Source: Planktomarina temperata RCA23 (lineage in GTDB: Bacteria > Pseudomonadota > Alphaproteobacteria > Rhodobacterales > Rhodobacteraceae). Taken from it: 64,000 nt of DNA. Below are positions 25,506 to 40,065 of this stretch, piece after piece. The DNA lies in assembly GCF_000738435.1 (NCBI RefSeq), contig NZ_CP003984.1, positions 1,612,001 through 1,676,000 of the forward strand, written 5' to 3'. The notes beneath the pieces were generated by a model that was given only the letters and a program-made list of their open reading frames with translations, made no database searches and was not told the origin of the DNA. The position numbers and the translations under genes were made by a program. Position 1 is the stretch's first letter. Each line of letters starts with the position of its first letter.

Positions 25506-26829
25506 TATCGCGGCACTCTCTGCCTCTTTTGGCGGATTTATTTGGATGATCTTCTTTTTTGTCATCGCTCTATCGGTCATCGTCGCGGTGCATGAATATG
25601 GCCATTACATCGTCGGACGTTGGTGCGGTATCCATGCGGAGGTCTTCTCGGTGGGATTTGGCGCCGTGCTCCTTTCGCGTGTGGACCGGCATGGAACGCG
25701 GTGGCAATTTGCAGCGCTGCCGTTTGGCGGATTTGTCCGCTTCAAGGGAGATGCCAGTGCCGCCAGCGCACCAGATGCTGCGCTTTTGCCAAAGCTGAGT
25801 GCTGAAGAACGGCGCAAAACCATGCATGGGGCGCCCATTTGGGCGCGCGCGGCGACCTCAGCGGCCGGGCCTGTGTTCAATTTTATCCTATCAATCGCGC
25901 TCTATTGTGGGTTGTTCATGTGGCATGGCCAGTATGATGGCAGTTTGAAGATCGCGCAATTAACCCCGGTTCCGGGGGAAATGGGCCTGCAGATCGGAGA
26001 TGAAATCTTGTCCGTTGAGGGGCAAGACGTGCGCAGTTACGAAGAATTTGCGACGATCGGTCAGGCACTCGTGCCCCCCGTGCGCTACACGGTGATGCGG
26101 GACGGGCGGCGCAGCTCTGTGCTGGGGCCCGTACCTTTCCCGGCATTGGTGGCGCAGGTCCAGCCGCGCTCTGCGGCGATTGAGGCGGGGTTGCAAGCCG
26201 GTGACGTGATTTTGCGGATCGATGGAAGGGCCATTAACGGGTTTTCTCAACTGCAACAGACCGTGGCCGAGGCCGATGGAGATGAAATGGGATTTTCAGT
26301 GTGGCGCGCCGGCACAGAGTTTGATGTGCGCCTCACTGCAAAATCGGTTGCGATTCCAAGCGCTAATGGTGAATTTGTAAACCGGAGATTGGTGGGCATG
26401 TCTGGTGGGACGTTCTTTAAGCCGGGTACGGATCCATTGCCCTTTGGCGTGGCGATCCGCGCGGCCGCTGAGCGCACCTGGTCGATCATTACCCTGTCTC
26501 TTGCAGGTTTGAAGCAAATGGTTCTCGGCTCGATCAGCGCCTGCAATATTTCCGGTCCGGTGGCGATTGCCGAGACGGCTGGGCAGATGGCGCGTCAGGG
26601 GGCGATGCCCTTTGTTGCTTTGATCGCAGGATTGTCGACCGCGGTTGGCTTGATGAACCTCTTTCCCATCCCGGTCTTGGATGGCGGGCATTTGCTATTT
26701 TGCGCTTATGAAGCGATCACGGGGCGCAAGCCAAGTGATTCTGCTCTGCAGATTTCGATGACCATCGGGCTGTTTTTGGTTTTGTCGCTGACAGCCTTCG
26801 CTGTGGTCATGAATTTCATGTGCCCGTAA
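25498..26829 (+). CDS. rseP: Site-2 zinc metalloprotease (RseP family)
   Basis: This 443-residue polytopic protease cleaves membrane proteins, in other bacteria anti-sigma factors or polarity proteins (MmpA in Caulobacter). The HExxH zinc site is His32-Glu33-His36 in VHEYGHYIVG. The third ligand is in the LFPIPVLDGGH motif near residue 400. Two PDZ domains lie between membrane helices (about residues 150-215 and 220-290). It follows dxr with a short overlap and precedes bamA, the usual order. Substrates in this organism are unknown. Confidence 0.94.
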   Translation: MFDIAALSASFGGFIWMIFFFVIALSVIVAVHEYGHYIVGRWCGIHAEVFSVGFGAVLLSRVDRHGTRWQFAALPFGGFVRFKGDASAASAPDAALLPKLSAEERRKTMHGAPIWARAATSAAGPVFNFILSIALYCGLFMWHGQYDGSLKIAQLTPVPGEMGLQIGDEILSVEGQDVRSYEEFATIGQALVPPVRYTVMRDGRRSSVLGPVPFPALVAQVQPRSAAIEAGLQAGDVILRIDGRAINGFSQLQQTVAEADGDEMGFSVWRAGTEFDVRLTAKSVAIPSANGEFVNRRLVGMSGGTFFKPGTDPLPFGVAIRAAAERTWSIITLSLAGLKQMVLGSISACNISGPVAIAETAGQMARQGAMPFVALIAGLSTAVGLMNLFPIPVLDGGHLLFCAYEAITGRKPSDSALQISMTIGLFLVLSLTAFAVVMNFMCP

Positions 26830-26951
26830 CCTGACAATGTGGCGGAAAAGCCCGGAAAATGCGGTGATTGGCACGCAGTTTTTTTTGACACAGTGCCGGC
26901 GAGGCGATAAGTTCACGAAATATTAACCAAGCCACAACAGGGACATTTGTG

Positions 26952-29297
26952 ATGAAACTTTTTGGAGCTCATGCGGCACGGGCAACCGTTTTGATCCGCG
27001 CGTTTGGTGTCATGATGATCTCTTGCGTCTGGATGGTGCAGGCGGCGCAGGCAAATGATTTTAAAATTACTGAAATTATAGTCGACGGTAATCGGCGGAT
27101 CGAGACAGAAACCATCCGCAGCTACACAGAGATCGAGACCCCGGCCGTTTTGGCGATTGGTGAGGTTAATGACGCGGTGCAGCGCGTGCGCGATTCAAAC
27201 CTGTTTGAAACTGTGACGGCAGAGGTCCAAGGCAACAAGCTCAAGGTCACTGTCGTTGAATTTCCGACGGTCAATGAAGTTGTGTTTGAAGGCAATGAAC
27301 GGCTTGGCGAAAAACAACTGAGCGCTTTGGTGCGCTCGCAATCTCGGCGGATCTATTCGGTCAGCCAAGTGCGTGATGATGCCAATGCCATCGCTGAGGC
27401 CTATGCCAATCAAGGCCGCATAGCCGCCTCTGTCGAACCGCGGATCATTCGGCGATCGGACAACCGGGTTGATGTGATTTTTGAGATTGCGGAGGGCGGT
27501 GTTGTGGAGATTGAACGTCTGTCCTTCGTGGGCAATCGGACGTTCTCCGATCGGCGGCTGCGCCGTGTTTTGAACACCAAACAAGCCGGTCTGCTGCGGA
27601 TATTCGTACAGCGCGACACCTATGTTGAGGATCGGGTAGAATTCGACAAGCAAGTTCTGACTGATTTTTATAACTCGCGTGGCTATATTGATTTTCAAGT
27701 GCAAGCTGTGACCTCAGAGCTGTCGAAAACCAAAGATTCCTTCTTTCTCACCTTCCGCGTTCAAGAAGGGCAGCAATTCTCTTTTGGCAAGATCACCACA
27801 ACGTCAGACCTTGAAGACGTGGATCCGGGTGATTTTGAAAACGCTATTAAAATTGAGCAGGGGGATATCTACTCTCCGGCCCTGGTTGAAAATACCATCA
27901 CCCGGATGGAGCGCCAAGCTCTAGAACTGGGGCTTGATTTCGTGCGTGTTGAGCCGCGTGTGACCCGCAACAATGAAGGCCTGGCCTTGGATATTGATTT
28001 CAACCTGTCTCGCGGTCCGCGCGTTTTTGTTGAGCGGATTGATATTGCAGGCAATACGACCACGCTTGATCGGGTGATCCGCCGGCAGTTCAAAGTCGTT
28101 GAGGGAGATGCGTTAAACCCCCGTGAAATTCGCGCCAGCGCTGAACGGATTCGCGCGCTGGGTTTCTTTGCAAGCTCTAATGTAACCACCCGCGAGGGGT
28201 CTGCACCCAATCAAAGGATCGTCGAAGTTTCGGTGACTGAGAAGCCGACCGGCAACTTGAAATTCGGGGCCAATTATAATTCGGCCAATGGGGTCGGATT
28301 GGTGGCCAGTTTCCGCGAAGAAAATTTCTTGGGGCGGGGGCAAGCCACCAGTTTTGGAATCAATACCACGACAAGCACGCGCGGGTTTAATTTTGGGTTC
28401 AAAGAGCCATCGCTATTCAACCGAGATTTGAGCTTGAGTTTTGGGGTAGATTACCGTGGCACCAGTAAGAACAACGCCCGGTATAATACCGGTTCGTTTG
28501 AAATTGATGCAGCCTTGGGCTTTCCTGTCAGCGAATCTGGATTTTTTACCCCCAAGCTCTTCTATGAAACTGAAGAGCTGACGGATGTGACGACAAGTTC
28601 AGCAGTTATCACCGGCGAAGCTGCGGAGGGTGACCGCAAAACGCTTGGCCTGGGCTATACTTATTCTTTCGACAACCGCCGCACGGGCCTCAATCCCAAA
28701 TCCGGGATGTTTTTGCGGCTGTCGCAAGATTTTGGCCTAGCCGGTGACGCGCGTTTTGTCCGCACGAATGTAAAATTGGGTGGTGAAACCTATGTGCGCA
28801 ATGAAGACTTCAAAGTCACAGCGATTTTGGAGGGCGGCGCGCTGAGTTATGCCGGTGGCAGTTCAAGCCGGGTTACGGATCGTTTTTTCCTTGGGTCTGG
28901 CTTGTTTCGCGGTTTTGCACCCGGCGGTCTGGGTCCTCGCGAAGTCGACACGAGCAACTCGATTAATGACGCGCTTGGCGGTGAATACTACGCGGTTGCG
29001 CGGTTTGAGACGCAATTTCCAATCGGCCTGCCTGAAGAATATGGCATTGAGTTCGGCGCTTTCTTTGATGCGGGCTCTGTTTGGGGCTTGGATTCGGCCC
29101 ATGTGGGGTCGGGTGCGAACCAAGCACCGGCCAATACGATCCTTTACGATGAGTTCACCCTGCGCGCGGTGGCTGGCGTGTCCATCTTTTGGAATACGCC
29201 GATTGGTCCACTGCGTTTCAACTTCACCGATGCGGTTAAAACTGCAGAGTATGATGTTGAGCAGAATTTTGATCTCACTATTTCGGCGTCTTTCTGA
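26952..29297 (+). CDS. bamA: Outer-membrane protein assembly factor BamA
   Basis: BamA is the core of the machine that inserts beta-barrel proteins into the outer membrane. About 780 residues: a signal peptide ends near AAQAND, five POTRA domains span about residues 30-430 (each with patterns like FEGNERLGEKQL or VGNRTFSDRRLRRVL), and a 16-strand barrel fills the rest, ending in a phenylalanine. The barrel contains the conserved RGF loop motif (LFRGFAPGG). A GTG one codon upstream is an alternative start. The last base of its stop is the first base of the skp-like gene start. Confidence 0.96.
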   Translation: MKLFGAHAARATVLIRAFGVMMISCVWMVQAAQANDFKITEIIVDGNRRIETETIRSYTEIETPAVLAIGEVNDAVQRVRDSNLFETVTAEVQGNKLKVTVVEFPTVNEVVFEGNERLGEKQLSALVRSQSRRIYSVSQVRDDANAIAEAYANQGRIAASVEPRIIRRSDNRVDVIFEIAEGGVVEIERLSFVGNRTFSDRRLRRVLNTKQAGLLRIFVQRDTYVEDRVEFDKQVLTDFYNSRGYIDFQVQAVTSELSKTKDSFFLTFRVQEGQQFSFGKITTTSDLEDVDPGDFENAIKIEQGDIYSPALVENTITRMERQALELGLDFVRVEPRVTRNNEGLALDIDFNLSRGPRVFVERIDIAGNTTTLDRVIRRQFKVVEGDALNPREIRASAERIRALGFFASSNVTTREGSAPNQRIVEVSVTEKPTGNLKFGANYNSANGVGLVASFREENFLGRGQATSFGINTTTSTRGFNFGFKEPSLFNRDLSLSFGVDYRGTSKNNARYNTGSFEIDAALGFPVSESGFFTPKLFYETEELTDVTTSSAVITGEAAEGDRKTLGLGYTYSFDNRRTGLNPKSGMFLRLSQDFGLAGDARFVRTNVKLGGETYVRNEDFKVTAILEGGALSYAGGSSSRVTDRFFLGSGLFRGFAPGGLGPREVDTSNSINDALGGEYYAVARFETQFPIGLPEEYGIEFGAFFDAGSVWGLDSAHVGSGANQAPANTILYDEFTLRAVAGVSIFWNTPIGPLRFNFTDAVKTAEYDVEQNFDLTISASF

Positions 29298-29863
29298 TGG
29301 GCGCTTGCGCCAGGTTGCTCCGATTCTCTTTACTGTGGCTTAGCTTGCTATGGGCGCTTCTGGCGGCGCCCTTGGCGGCGCAGGAGGCCTCAATATTGGT
29401 GGTCGATCTTGATCGGGCCTATGAAACCTCTTTGTTTGGCAAATCTATGCGCGCGCAGTTTCGCGAAGACAATCAAGACGTAGCAGCTGAAAATACGCTC
29501 CTATTGAATGCCTTGAAAGATGAAGAGCTGCAGCTGACAGAGGATCGTGCGACGCTGTCTGCCGAAGAATTCGCCGCCGCCGCCGCCGCATTTGATGCGA
29601 AAGTCCAGGAAATCCGCAGCGCACGGCTTGAAAAAATTAGGCAAGTGGATGAGCAGTTTAAGAATCTGAAGCCATTGTTTTTTAGCCGAATTGAGCCCTT
29701 TTTTGACCTGGTTATGCGGGAGTTCAATGCAACTGTGATCTTGGAGAAACGCTCGGTTTTACGCAGCATCGAGGGCATCGATATCACAGATCTTCTGGTC
29801 GAGCGGGTGGATGATGCCTTTCTGGCCAGTATTTCTGCCACCGAGCCGGCCGCTGAAAATTAG
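29297..29863 (+). CDS. skp: OmpH/Skp-family periplasmic chaperone
   Basis: This 188-residue protein has a signal peptide (LSLLWALLAAPLAAQ) and a long charged coiled-coil middle (about residues 60-125: LLNALKDEELQLTEDRATLS, AKVQEIRSARLEKIRQ). That is the tentacle architecture of Skp, which holds unfolded outer-membrane proteins on the way to BamA. It lies directly after bamA with a one-base overlap. Sequence conservation in this family is low, so the call rests on architecture and position. Confidence 0.86.
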   Translation: MGACARLLRFSLLWLSLLWALLAAPLAAQEASILVVDLDRAYETSLFGKSMRAQFREDNQDVAAENTLLLNALKDEELQLTEDRATLSAEEFAAAAAAFDAKVQEIRSARLEKIRQVDEQFKNLKPLFFSRIEPFFDLVMREFNATVILEKRSVLRSIEGIDITDLLVERVDDAFLASISATEPAAEN

Positions 29864-29971
29864 ACCTCGGTTTGCGCCTTGGCTCCGAACAGGCGCCAGA
29901 ATGGCTGTTCGGGCAAATGTTGCACGGCGCGTCAGGCTTTGGTACCTTTACTAAAATTAAGGATAAAATAC

Positions 29972-30433
29972 ATGACCGAACTTGCAAGCGCTGACATCCA
30001 ACTGATTCAAGCCATTCTTCCGCATCGTTACCCCTTTCTTCTGGTAGATCGTGTCGAAGATATCGACGGGGTGAAATCGGCGCGGGGTATCAAAAACGTC
30101 ACGATGAATGAACCCCATTTTCAGGGCCATTTCCCGGGCACGCCCATTATGCCGGGGGTAACGATTATTGAGGCTCTGGCGCAAACGGCCGCTGTTATGG
30201 TGGGGGTGACCCATAACTTGGCAGATACCAATATGTTGATCTACTTTATGTCGATCGATAAATGCAAATTCCGCCGCAAAGTCGTGCCCGGCGATGTTCT
30301 GGAGTTGCATGTGGAGACCCTGCGCGGCGGATCCAAAATCTGGAAATTTAAAGGCCGTGGTTTGGTCAATGGCGAAATGGCGGCAGAGGCCGAATTCACC
30401 GCCATGATGGATTTGCCGGAGACCGCCAAGTGA
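29972..30433 (+). CDS. fabZ: 3-hydroxyacyl-ACP dehydratase
   Basis: FabZ dehydrates 3-hydroxyacyl-ACP in fatty-acid elongation and competes with LpxA and LpxD for the same substrates. From ATG at 29972 it has 153 residues of hot-dog fold. The catalytic pair is His53 in [14 protein letters not shown] and Glu67 in IIEALAQ, and [13 protein letters not shown] precedes it. The longer frame from 29879 is rejected because it covers non-coding leader. It overlaps lpxA by four bases. Confidence 0.97.
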   Translation: MTELASADIQLIQAILPHRYPFLLVDRVEDIDGVKSARGIKNVTMNEPHFQGHFPGTPIMPGVTIIEALAQTAAVMVGVTHNLADTNMLIYFMSIDKCKFRRKVVPGDVLELHVETLRGGSKIWKFKGRGLVNGEMAAEAEFTAMMDLPETAK

Positions 30434-31227
30434 GCGTCGACAGCACCGCACAGATTCATCCGTCAGCGGTCATCGAGCCGGGGGCCCGCATCGGGGCGGG
30501 CTGTGAGATTGGGCCGTTTTGTTGGATAGGGGCCCATGTGGAGCTTGCCCAAAATGTTGTTTGCACATCGCATGTGGTTATTCGTGGGCAGACCAAAGTC
30601 GGTTCAGACACGCGCATTTTCTCATTTGCCGTAATTGGTGAAATTCCGCAGGATTTGAAGTTTAAAGGCGAAGTGTCCCAGCTGGAGATTGGCCAGCGCA
30701 ACACCATCCGCGAGCATGTGACCATCAATCTTGGCACCCAAGGCGGCGGCGGCGTCACCTCGATTGGCGATGACTGTTTGCTGATGGCGGGCTGCCATAT
30801 CGCCCATGACGCGCGTTTGGGAAATCGGGTCATTATTGTCAATTCTGCAGCCATTGCGGGCCATGTGGTCATTGAGGATGACGTGATTGTCGGCGGGCTT
30901 TGCGGCGTGCATCAATTCGTGCGCCTTGGAAAGGGCGCTATTATTGGCGCGGTTACTATGGTGACCAATGATGTGATTCCCTATGGTCTGGTGCAGGCGT
31001 CACGGGGACAGTTGGACGGTCTCAACCTTGTTGGCTTAAAGCGCCGTGGGGTGGATCGCCAAGACATCACGGCTCTGCGCGCCGCCTTTCAGATGCTGGC
31101 GCAGGGCGAAGGGGCGTTTCAAGATCGTGCGAAACGACTTGGGGAGGAAACCGACAGTGCCTATGTTCAGGAAATTGTCGATTTTATTCTGGGCGACAGC
31201 GGTCGCTCCTTTTTGACACCGGGGTAA
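30430..31227 (+). CDS. lpxA: UDP-N-acetylglucosamine acyltransferase
   Basis: LpxA starts lipid A synthesis by moving a 3-hydroxyacyl chain from ACP to UDP-GlcNAc. The 265 residues form hexapeptide repeats ([20 protein letters not shown]) of a left-handed helix. The catalytic-site region [12 protein letters not shown] contains the His pair, and a C-terminal helical domain follows. Length is standard. It is coupled to fabZ and lies four bases before lpxI. Confidence 0.97.
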   Translation: MSVDSTAQIHPSAVIEPGARIGAGCEIGPFCWIGAHVELAQNVVCTSHVVIRGQTKVGSDTRIFSFAVIGEIPQDLKFKGEVSQLEIGQRNTIREHVTINLGTQGGGGVTSIGDDCLLMAGCHIAHDARLGNRVIIVNSAAIAGHVVIEDDVIVGGLCGVHQFVRLGKGAIIGAVTMVTNDVIPYGLVQASRGQLDGLNLVGLKRRGVDRQDITALRAAFQMLAQGEGAFQDRAKRLGEETDSAYVQEIVDFILGDSGRSFLTPG

Positions 31228-31231
31228 ACGG

Positions 31232-32035
31232 ATGCTGGCGCTGATATGCGGGCAGGGTGCTTTGCCGGGTCTGATCGTTCGAAACATCTCCCATGTGCCT
31301 TTGATTGCGGCTCTGGAGCAATTTAGGCCCGAGGGTCTTGCCGTTGATTTGACGTTTCGCCTGGAAACCCTCGGCACTTTCTTGAATGACTTGAAACTCC
31401 GCGGGGTTAAGCAGGTTTGTTTCGCCGGCGCGATTAGGCGGCCAAAAGTCGATCCCGCACAAATTGACGCGGCCACACAGCCACTTGTGAGCCAGATTGC
31501 CCGAGCGCTTTCTGACGGCGATGATGCCGCCCTACGCATCGTTATTAATATTTTCGAACAGGCCGGTTTTGAAGTGGTTGGTTTTACGCAGCTTGTACCT
31601 GAGCTTTTGCCGCCGGGCGGGGTGTTGAGCCAACGCGCAGCTGACGCTCAGGATCACAAAGATGTGGCGCGGGCTCAAACGGTGGTTGAGGGGCTCTCAG
31701 CTTTGGACATGGGGCAGGGCTGCGTTGTGGCGTCTGGCCATATCTTGGCCGTTGAAGCTTTTGGCGGCACCCGGTGGATGTTATCGCGCCTCCCGGCCGT
31801 TCGACCCGCTGATTGGCCCGAAGGGGGGGTGCTCTATAAAGCTCCGAAGGCCGGCCAAGAGCGGCGAATAGACCTGCCGGCCATTGGCCCTGAGACCATG
31901 GCGCAGGCGGCGCAGGCAGGGCTGGCGGGGGTCGCCATAGTGCAGGGCGGCGTGGTTGCCTTGGATTTACCAGATGTCATTGCTGAGGCGGATCGTTTGG
32001 GGCTGTTTCTATGGGTGTGTGAGGCGAAGCTGTGA
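31232..32035 (+). CDS. lpxI: UDP-2,3-diacylglucosamine pyrophosphatase LpxI (DUF1009)
   Basis: LpxI hydrolyses UDP-2,3-diacylglucosamine to lipid X and UMP, replacing LpxH in most alphaproteobacteria. The 267 residues show the family's ALICGQGALPGLIV start, a middle FAGAIRRPKVDP segment, DMGQGCVVASGHILAVEA and the C-terminal DLPAIGPETMAQAAQAGLAG region. It lies between lpxA and lpxB, the usual alphaproteobacterial order, and overlaps lpxB by four bases. Confidence 0.94.
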   Translation: MLALICGQGALPGLIVRNISHVPLIAALEQFRPEGLAVDLTFRLETLGTFLNDLKLRGVKQVCFAGAIRRPKVDPAQIDAATQPLVSQIARALSDGDDAALRIVINIFEQAGFEVVGFTQLVPELLPPGGVLSQRAADAQDHKDVARAQTVVEGLSALDMGQGCVVASGHILAVEAFGGTRWMLSRLPAVRPADWPEGGVLYKAPKAGQERRIDLPAIGPETMAQAAQAGLAGVAIVQGGVVALDLPDVIAEADRLGLFLWVCEAKL

Positions 32036-33186
32036 AGCTGTTCCTTTTGGCAGGTGAGGCCTCCGGCGATCGGCTTGGGGCGGATCTGATGCGCGGGTTG
32101 CGTCACCTTACACCGGATGTAACCTTTCGAGGGATCGCCGGGCCTGAGATGCAAAGTGAAGGTTTGGACAGCCTGTTTGACATGTCCGAGCTGTCCGTCA
32201 TGGGGTTGGCGGAAGTCTTGCCAAAATATTTCGCCCTAAAGCGCCGCTTGGATCAGACCGTGGCGGAGGTGCTGGCCTGGAAGCCAGATATTTTGATCAC
32301 CATCGACAGTCCTGATTTCTCCTTAAGGGTGGCGCGGGCGGTGCGGGCGGCGGACCCGAAGATCAGAACCTGCCACTATGTTGCGCCGTCAGTTTGGGCT
32401 TGGCGAGCGGGGCGCGCAAAGAAAATGGCGGGCTTTATTGATCATGTGCTGGCGCTATTGCCCTTCGAGCCGCCCTATATGGAGGCCGAAGGCATGGCTT
32501 GCGATTTTGTGGGTCATCCGGTCGCGGCGCAAGCCCCGATCACCTCTAAACAGATTGCTAAGTTTCAAGCCGACTACGCCTTAGATCCAGCGCGTGAGTC
32601 TTTAATGATTCTGCCGGGATCTCGACCCTCAGAAATCAAGCGCCTGTTGCCCGTGTTCTGCCAGGTCCTATCAGAGCCATTTTTCGCAGATTTCCAGCTG
32701 ATTTTTCCGACATTGCCGCATCTGGAGCCGCTCTTGCGCGAAGCGCTTAAGGGCTTGCCGCAGGAGACAGTGTTGGTCACAGGCTCCGGGCTCAGCGCGG
32801 CGGCTGCTGCCGAAGAGCGGCTGGTTGCCTATGGCGCCGCAAAAGCGGCTTTGGCGGCCTCTGGCACCGTATCGCTTGAGCTGGCAGCGGCCGGCACGCC
32901 GATGGTGATTGCCTATGACATGGGTCTCATCTCGCGGTTGATCATCGGTGCTATGCTCCAAATTGACACGGTGACCTTGGTCAACCTTGTATCAGAGACC
33001 CGGGCTGTTCCAGAATTTGTCGGTAGAGACTGTAAAGCCGCACAAATCGCACCCGCTTTGCGGCAAATTCTGAGCGCTCCCGCAGCGCAAGCGCAAGCCA
33101 TAGAGGAGACGATGACGCGCCTTGGCCGTGGAGATCCAGAGTTGCCCTATCGTTCGGCGCGCGCGGTCCTCAAAGGGCTCCAATAG
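32032..33186 (+). CDS. lpxB: Lipid-A-disaccharide synthase
   Basis: LpxB joins lipid X to UDP-2,3-diacylglucosamine, releasing UDP, at the inner face of the inner membrane. The 384 residues are a GT-B glycosyltransferase with LLAGEASGDRLGADLM, ITIDSPDFSLRVA, HYVAPSVWAWRAGRAKKMA, LPGSRPSEIKRLLP and the C-terminal SGTVSLELAAAGTPMVIAY donor site. It closes the envelope operon. Only two bases separate its stop from that of convergent mnmA, with no terminator between. Confidence 0.96.
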   Translation: MKLFLLAGEASGDRLGADLMRGLRHLTPDVTFRGIAGPEMQSEGLDSLFDMSELSVMGLAEVLPKYFALKRRLDQTVAEVLAWKPDILITIDSPDFSLRVARAVRAADPKIRTCHYVAPSVWAWRAGRAKKMAGFIDHVLALLPFEPPYMEAEGMACDFVGHPVAAQAPITSKQIAKFQADYALDPARESLMILPGSRPSEIKRLLPVFCQVLSEPFFADFQLIFPTLPHLEPLLREALKGLPQETVLVTGSGLSAAAAAEERLVAYGAAKAALAASGTVSLELAAAGTPMVIAYDMGLISRLIIGAMLQIDTVTLVNLVSETRAVPEFVGRDCKAAQIAPALRQILSAPAAQAQAIEETMTRLGRGDPELPYRSARAVLKGLQ

Positions 33187-33188
33187 TC

Positions 33189-34325
33189 TCAATCCCGGGT
33201 GATCCAACCACCGCCCAAAACCCGGCTGCCATCGGGATCATAGAAAACGCAAGCCTGCCCCGGCGCCACACCCTCTTCGGCCATCATCAGCTCTACCACC
33301 GCTTCGGTTTCCGACAACGGGCGCAGAACCGCGTCGCGTGGCGGGCGGGTGGAGCGGACTTTTGCGGCGATGCTCCACTCGGCTTGATCAGTCAAAGGCT
33401 TGTCGCCAAGCCAATTGACTTCCTTAAGGCGCACGTGCCGTGTCGCCAGCATCTCTTTCGGTCCAACCACCACATGCCGGTTTTCGATATCCAAACGGAC
33501 CACATAGATGGGATCAGTCAATCCACCGATGCCAAGACCGCGTCTTTGGCCAATGGTATAATGAATAATGCCCTCATGGGTCCCCAGAACTTTGCCGCTC
33601 TGATCGACAATGTCACCCGGTTGTGCCGAACCTGGATGCAACTTTTCAATGACCGCCGCGTAGTTACCATCTGGTACAAAGCAAATATCTTGGCTGTCAG
33701 GTTTATCGGCCACACCAAGGCCGTATTTGCTCGCCAGAGCGCGCGTTTCAGCCTTGGAGGTCAAATGCCCCAGCGGGAATCTCAGATATTCGAGCTGCTC
33801 GGTCGTGGTTGAAAATAGAAAGTAACTTTGATCGCGATTGTGATCTGCGGCCATATGCAATTGCGCACCCGTTGGGCCGGTTTTGCGTTGGATGTAATGG
33901 CCCGTGGCCATGCAATCTGCGTCAAGATCTTTGGCCGTTTGCAACAAATCTTTGAATTTCACACGCTCATTGCAGCGAATACAGGGCACGGGTGTCGCCC
34001 CAGCCAGGTAGCTTTCGGCAAAATCGTCGATAACCGCTTCGCGAAATTTATTCTCATAGTCCAAAACGTAATGCGGAAAATTGAGCTCTTCCGCCACGCG
34101 GCGCGCGTCGTGAATGTCGCGGCCAGCGCAACATGCACCCTTTTTAGCGAGTGCTGCTCCATGGTCATAAAGTTGGAGCGTAATGCCAACAACATCATAG
34201 CCTTGCGCCGCCAATTCGGCCGCAACAACCGAGCTATCAACCCCGCCTGACATGGCAACAACCACCCGGGTGTCTTCGGGCGCCTTGGCAAAACCAAGGG
34301 AATTTAAAGGGGTTTTATGGCTCAT
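33189..34325 (-). CDS. mnmA: tRNA-specific 2-thiouridylase
   Basis: MnmA adds sulphur to U34 of tRNA-Glu, -Gln and -Lys. The 378 residues carry the PP-loop [12 protein letters not shown], the first catalytic cysteine in [11 protein letters not shown] and the second in [11 protein letters not shown], with a C-terminal beta-barrel ending in [15 protein letters not shown]. It converges on lpxB and is divergent from sciP. Length is typical. Confidence 0.96.
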   Translation of the reverse strand: MSHKTPLNSLGFAKAPEDTRVVVAMSGGVDSSVVAAELAAQGYDVVGITLQLYDHGAALAKKGACCAGRDIHDARRVAEELNFPHYVLDYENKFREAVIDDFAESYLAGATPVPCIRCNERVKFKDLLQTAKDLDADCMATGHYIQRKTGPTGAQLHMAADHNRDQSYFLFSTTTEQLEYLRFPLGHLTSKAETRALASKYGLGVADKPDSQDICFVPDGNYAAVIEKLHPGSAQPGDIVDQSGKVLGTHEGIIHYTIGQRRGLGIGGLTDPIYVVRLDIENRHVVVGPKEMLATRHVRLKEVNWLGDKPLTDQAEWSIAAKVRSTRPPRDAVLRPLSETEAVVELMMAEEGVAPGQACVFYDPDGSRVLGGGWITRD

Positions 34326-34436
34326 GGGAGGTGCTCAGTCCTGCAGAATTTAGCTAAATTATAATAACAAAAATCGCACGCTTCACAACACTTTAAGTGC
34401 TTTGCGGTCCATTGGCCGCGAGAAAGGAGCCTGCAC

Positions 34437-34721
34437 ATGCATATTCGCAAGGTTCGCGGTCCACGCACGGTTCAATTGCCCGATGGCGGATATTTGAGCC
34501 GTGGTGACCTGCCGCCCCCCACAACAAAACGCTGGGTCGCCTCGCGCAAGGCGACTGTTGTGAAAGCCGTGCGTTTTGGACTGATTTCATTGGAGGAAGC
34601 CTGTAATCTCTACGACTTGACCCGAGATGAATACAGCAGCTGGCAAACTGCTGTGGCCCGGCACGGGGAGTCAGCGCTGCGCGCTACGGCGTTGAAAAAG
34701 TATCGCCAATTTGATCAATAG
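34437..34721 (+). CDS. sciP: DUF1153 protein, SciP-like CtrA inhibitor
   Basis: This 94-residue helix-turn-helix protein of the DUF1153 family has core segments PDGGYLSRGDLPPP, RWVASRKATVVKAVRFGLI and EACNLYDLTRDEYSSWQ. In Caulobacter SciP (small CtrA inhibitory protein) binds CtrA and blocks transcription of CtrA targets. Here the gene lies 80 bases upstream of ctrA on the same strand, and a CtrA-box-like sequence sits between them, so a feedback loop is likely. The function in roseobacters is inferred. Confidence 0.88.
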   Translation: MHIRKVRGPRTVQLPDGGYLSRGDLPPPTTKRWVASRKATVVKAVRFGLISLEEACNLYDLTRDEYSSWQTAVARHGESALRATALKKYRQFDQ

Positions 34722-34743
34722 TTTACAGAAATAGTGTTTATGG

Positions 34744-34759
34744 GTAACATTAAATTAAC
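34744..34759. promoter_or_regulatory. Near-consensus CtrA box between sciP and ctrA
   Basis: GTAA at 34744-34747, seven bases, then TTAAC at 34755-34759 match the CtrA consensus TTAA-N7-TTAAC with a single mismatch in the first half. The site ends 43 bases before the ctrA start, a position fit for autoregulation. Confidence 0.5.
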
Positions 34760-34801
34760 CAGTTTATTTCAGGATGTATTTAGCTGTTATTGGGGATTTT
34801 T

Positions 34802-35515
34802 ATGCGAATACTTTTGATTGAAGATGATCCTGCCACGTCGAAAAGTATTGAACTCATGCTGGGGCATGCGAATTTCAACGTCTACACGACGGATCTGGGG
34901 GAAGAGGGCATTGATTTGGCCAAACTCTATGATTACGACCTGATTTTGCTCGACTTGGTTTTGCCTGATATTAATGGGCATGATGTGTTGCGCCAGTTGC
35001 GTGTTGCTCGGATTGATACCCCGATTCTGATCCTGTCTGGCGAGACCGATACTGAGAATAAAATGCGCGGGTTTGGCTCTGGGGCGGATGATTATCTGAC
35101 CAAACCGTTTCACCGGGAGGAATTGATCGCACGGATTCACGCGATCATTCGACGCTCAAAAGGGCATTCGCAATCGATCATCAAGACCGGCGATATAGAG
35201 GTGAATTTGGACGGAAAAACCGTCGAAGTGCGCGGGAATACCGTGCATCTGACCGGTAAGGAATATCAAATGCTGGAGCTGTTGAGTCTGCGCAAAGGCA
35301 CGACACTTACTAAGGAAATGTTCTTAAACCATCTCTACGGTGGCATGGATGAGCCTGAGCTAAAAATCATTGATGTATTCATATGTAAATTGAGAAAGAA
35401 ATTAAGCGAAGCCACTGGGCGCGAAAATCACATCGAAACCGTCTGGGGGCGCGGATATGTGTTGCGTGACCCAAAGCCCGATGATGCGGCGCAAGATATG
35501 GCAATTTCGGCCTAA
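34802..35515 (+). CDS. ctrA: Cell-cycle response regulator CtrA
   Basis: CtrA is the OmpR-type master regulator of cell cycle, motility and gene transfer agents in alphaproteobacteria. From ATG at 34802 (GGGGA upstream) it has 237 residues. The receiver domain carries the phospho-acceptor Asp51 ([10 protein letters not shown]) and the KPF switch. The winged-helix output has the CtrA-type recognition region ([29 protein letters not shown]) and [12 protein letters not shown] short upstream extension from 34790 is unlikely. sciP is immediately upstream. The 250 bases downstream (35516-35765) hold no recognised gene. Confidence 0.96.
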   Translation: MRILLIEDDPATSKSIELMLGHANFNVYTTDLGEEGIDLAKLYDYDLILLDLVLPDINGHDVLRQLRVARIDTPILILSGETDTENKMRGFGSGADDYLTKPFHREELIARIHAIIRRSKGHSQSIIKTGDIEVNLDGKTVEVRGNTVHLTGKEYQMLELLSLRKGTTLTKEMFLNHLYGGMDEPELKIIDVFICKLRKKLSEATGRENHIETVWGRGYVLRDPKPDDAAQDMAISA

Positions 35516-35738
35516 GATGGTCAGGCATGGCTTGCCGTGACGGTCAACTTTCTGGGCCTCACACTTCGGCAAGATGACAAATGTGGATGGTGTCAGAAAC
35601 CCTGTGACATTGACGTCGCTTTACGATGTATGAACGCAAATCACCGTATGGCATGACAGAATCCAGCCCCTGCATCGGCCAAAGCCGTACATAATTCACA
35701 GCATAAGGCCTCTGGACGGGATCGGATCCAATCCTTAG

Positions 35739-39973
<4,235 letters not shown>

Positions 39974-40065
39974 ATATTATGTTCGCAAATGTTCCGTAAA
40001 AGTTCTTTACATGCATGCAGTCCTGTGAGAACAAAGTGGCAACAATAAATAAATGGGAGCAGAAT

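Noticed and set aside
26915-26936. TTCA-N7-TTAACC upstream of bamA as a CtrA site
   Set aside because: Only one half matches; a one-mismatch match near a constitutive gene is likely chance.
33186-33189. Two-base gap between convergent lpxB and mnmA stops
   Set aside because: Tight convergence is common in compact genomes, and no terminator or overlap of interest was seen.
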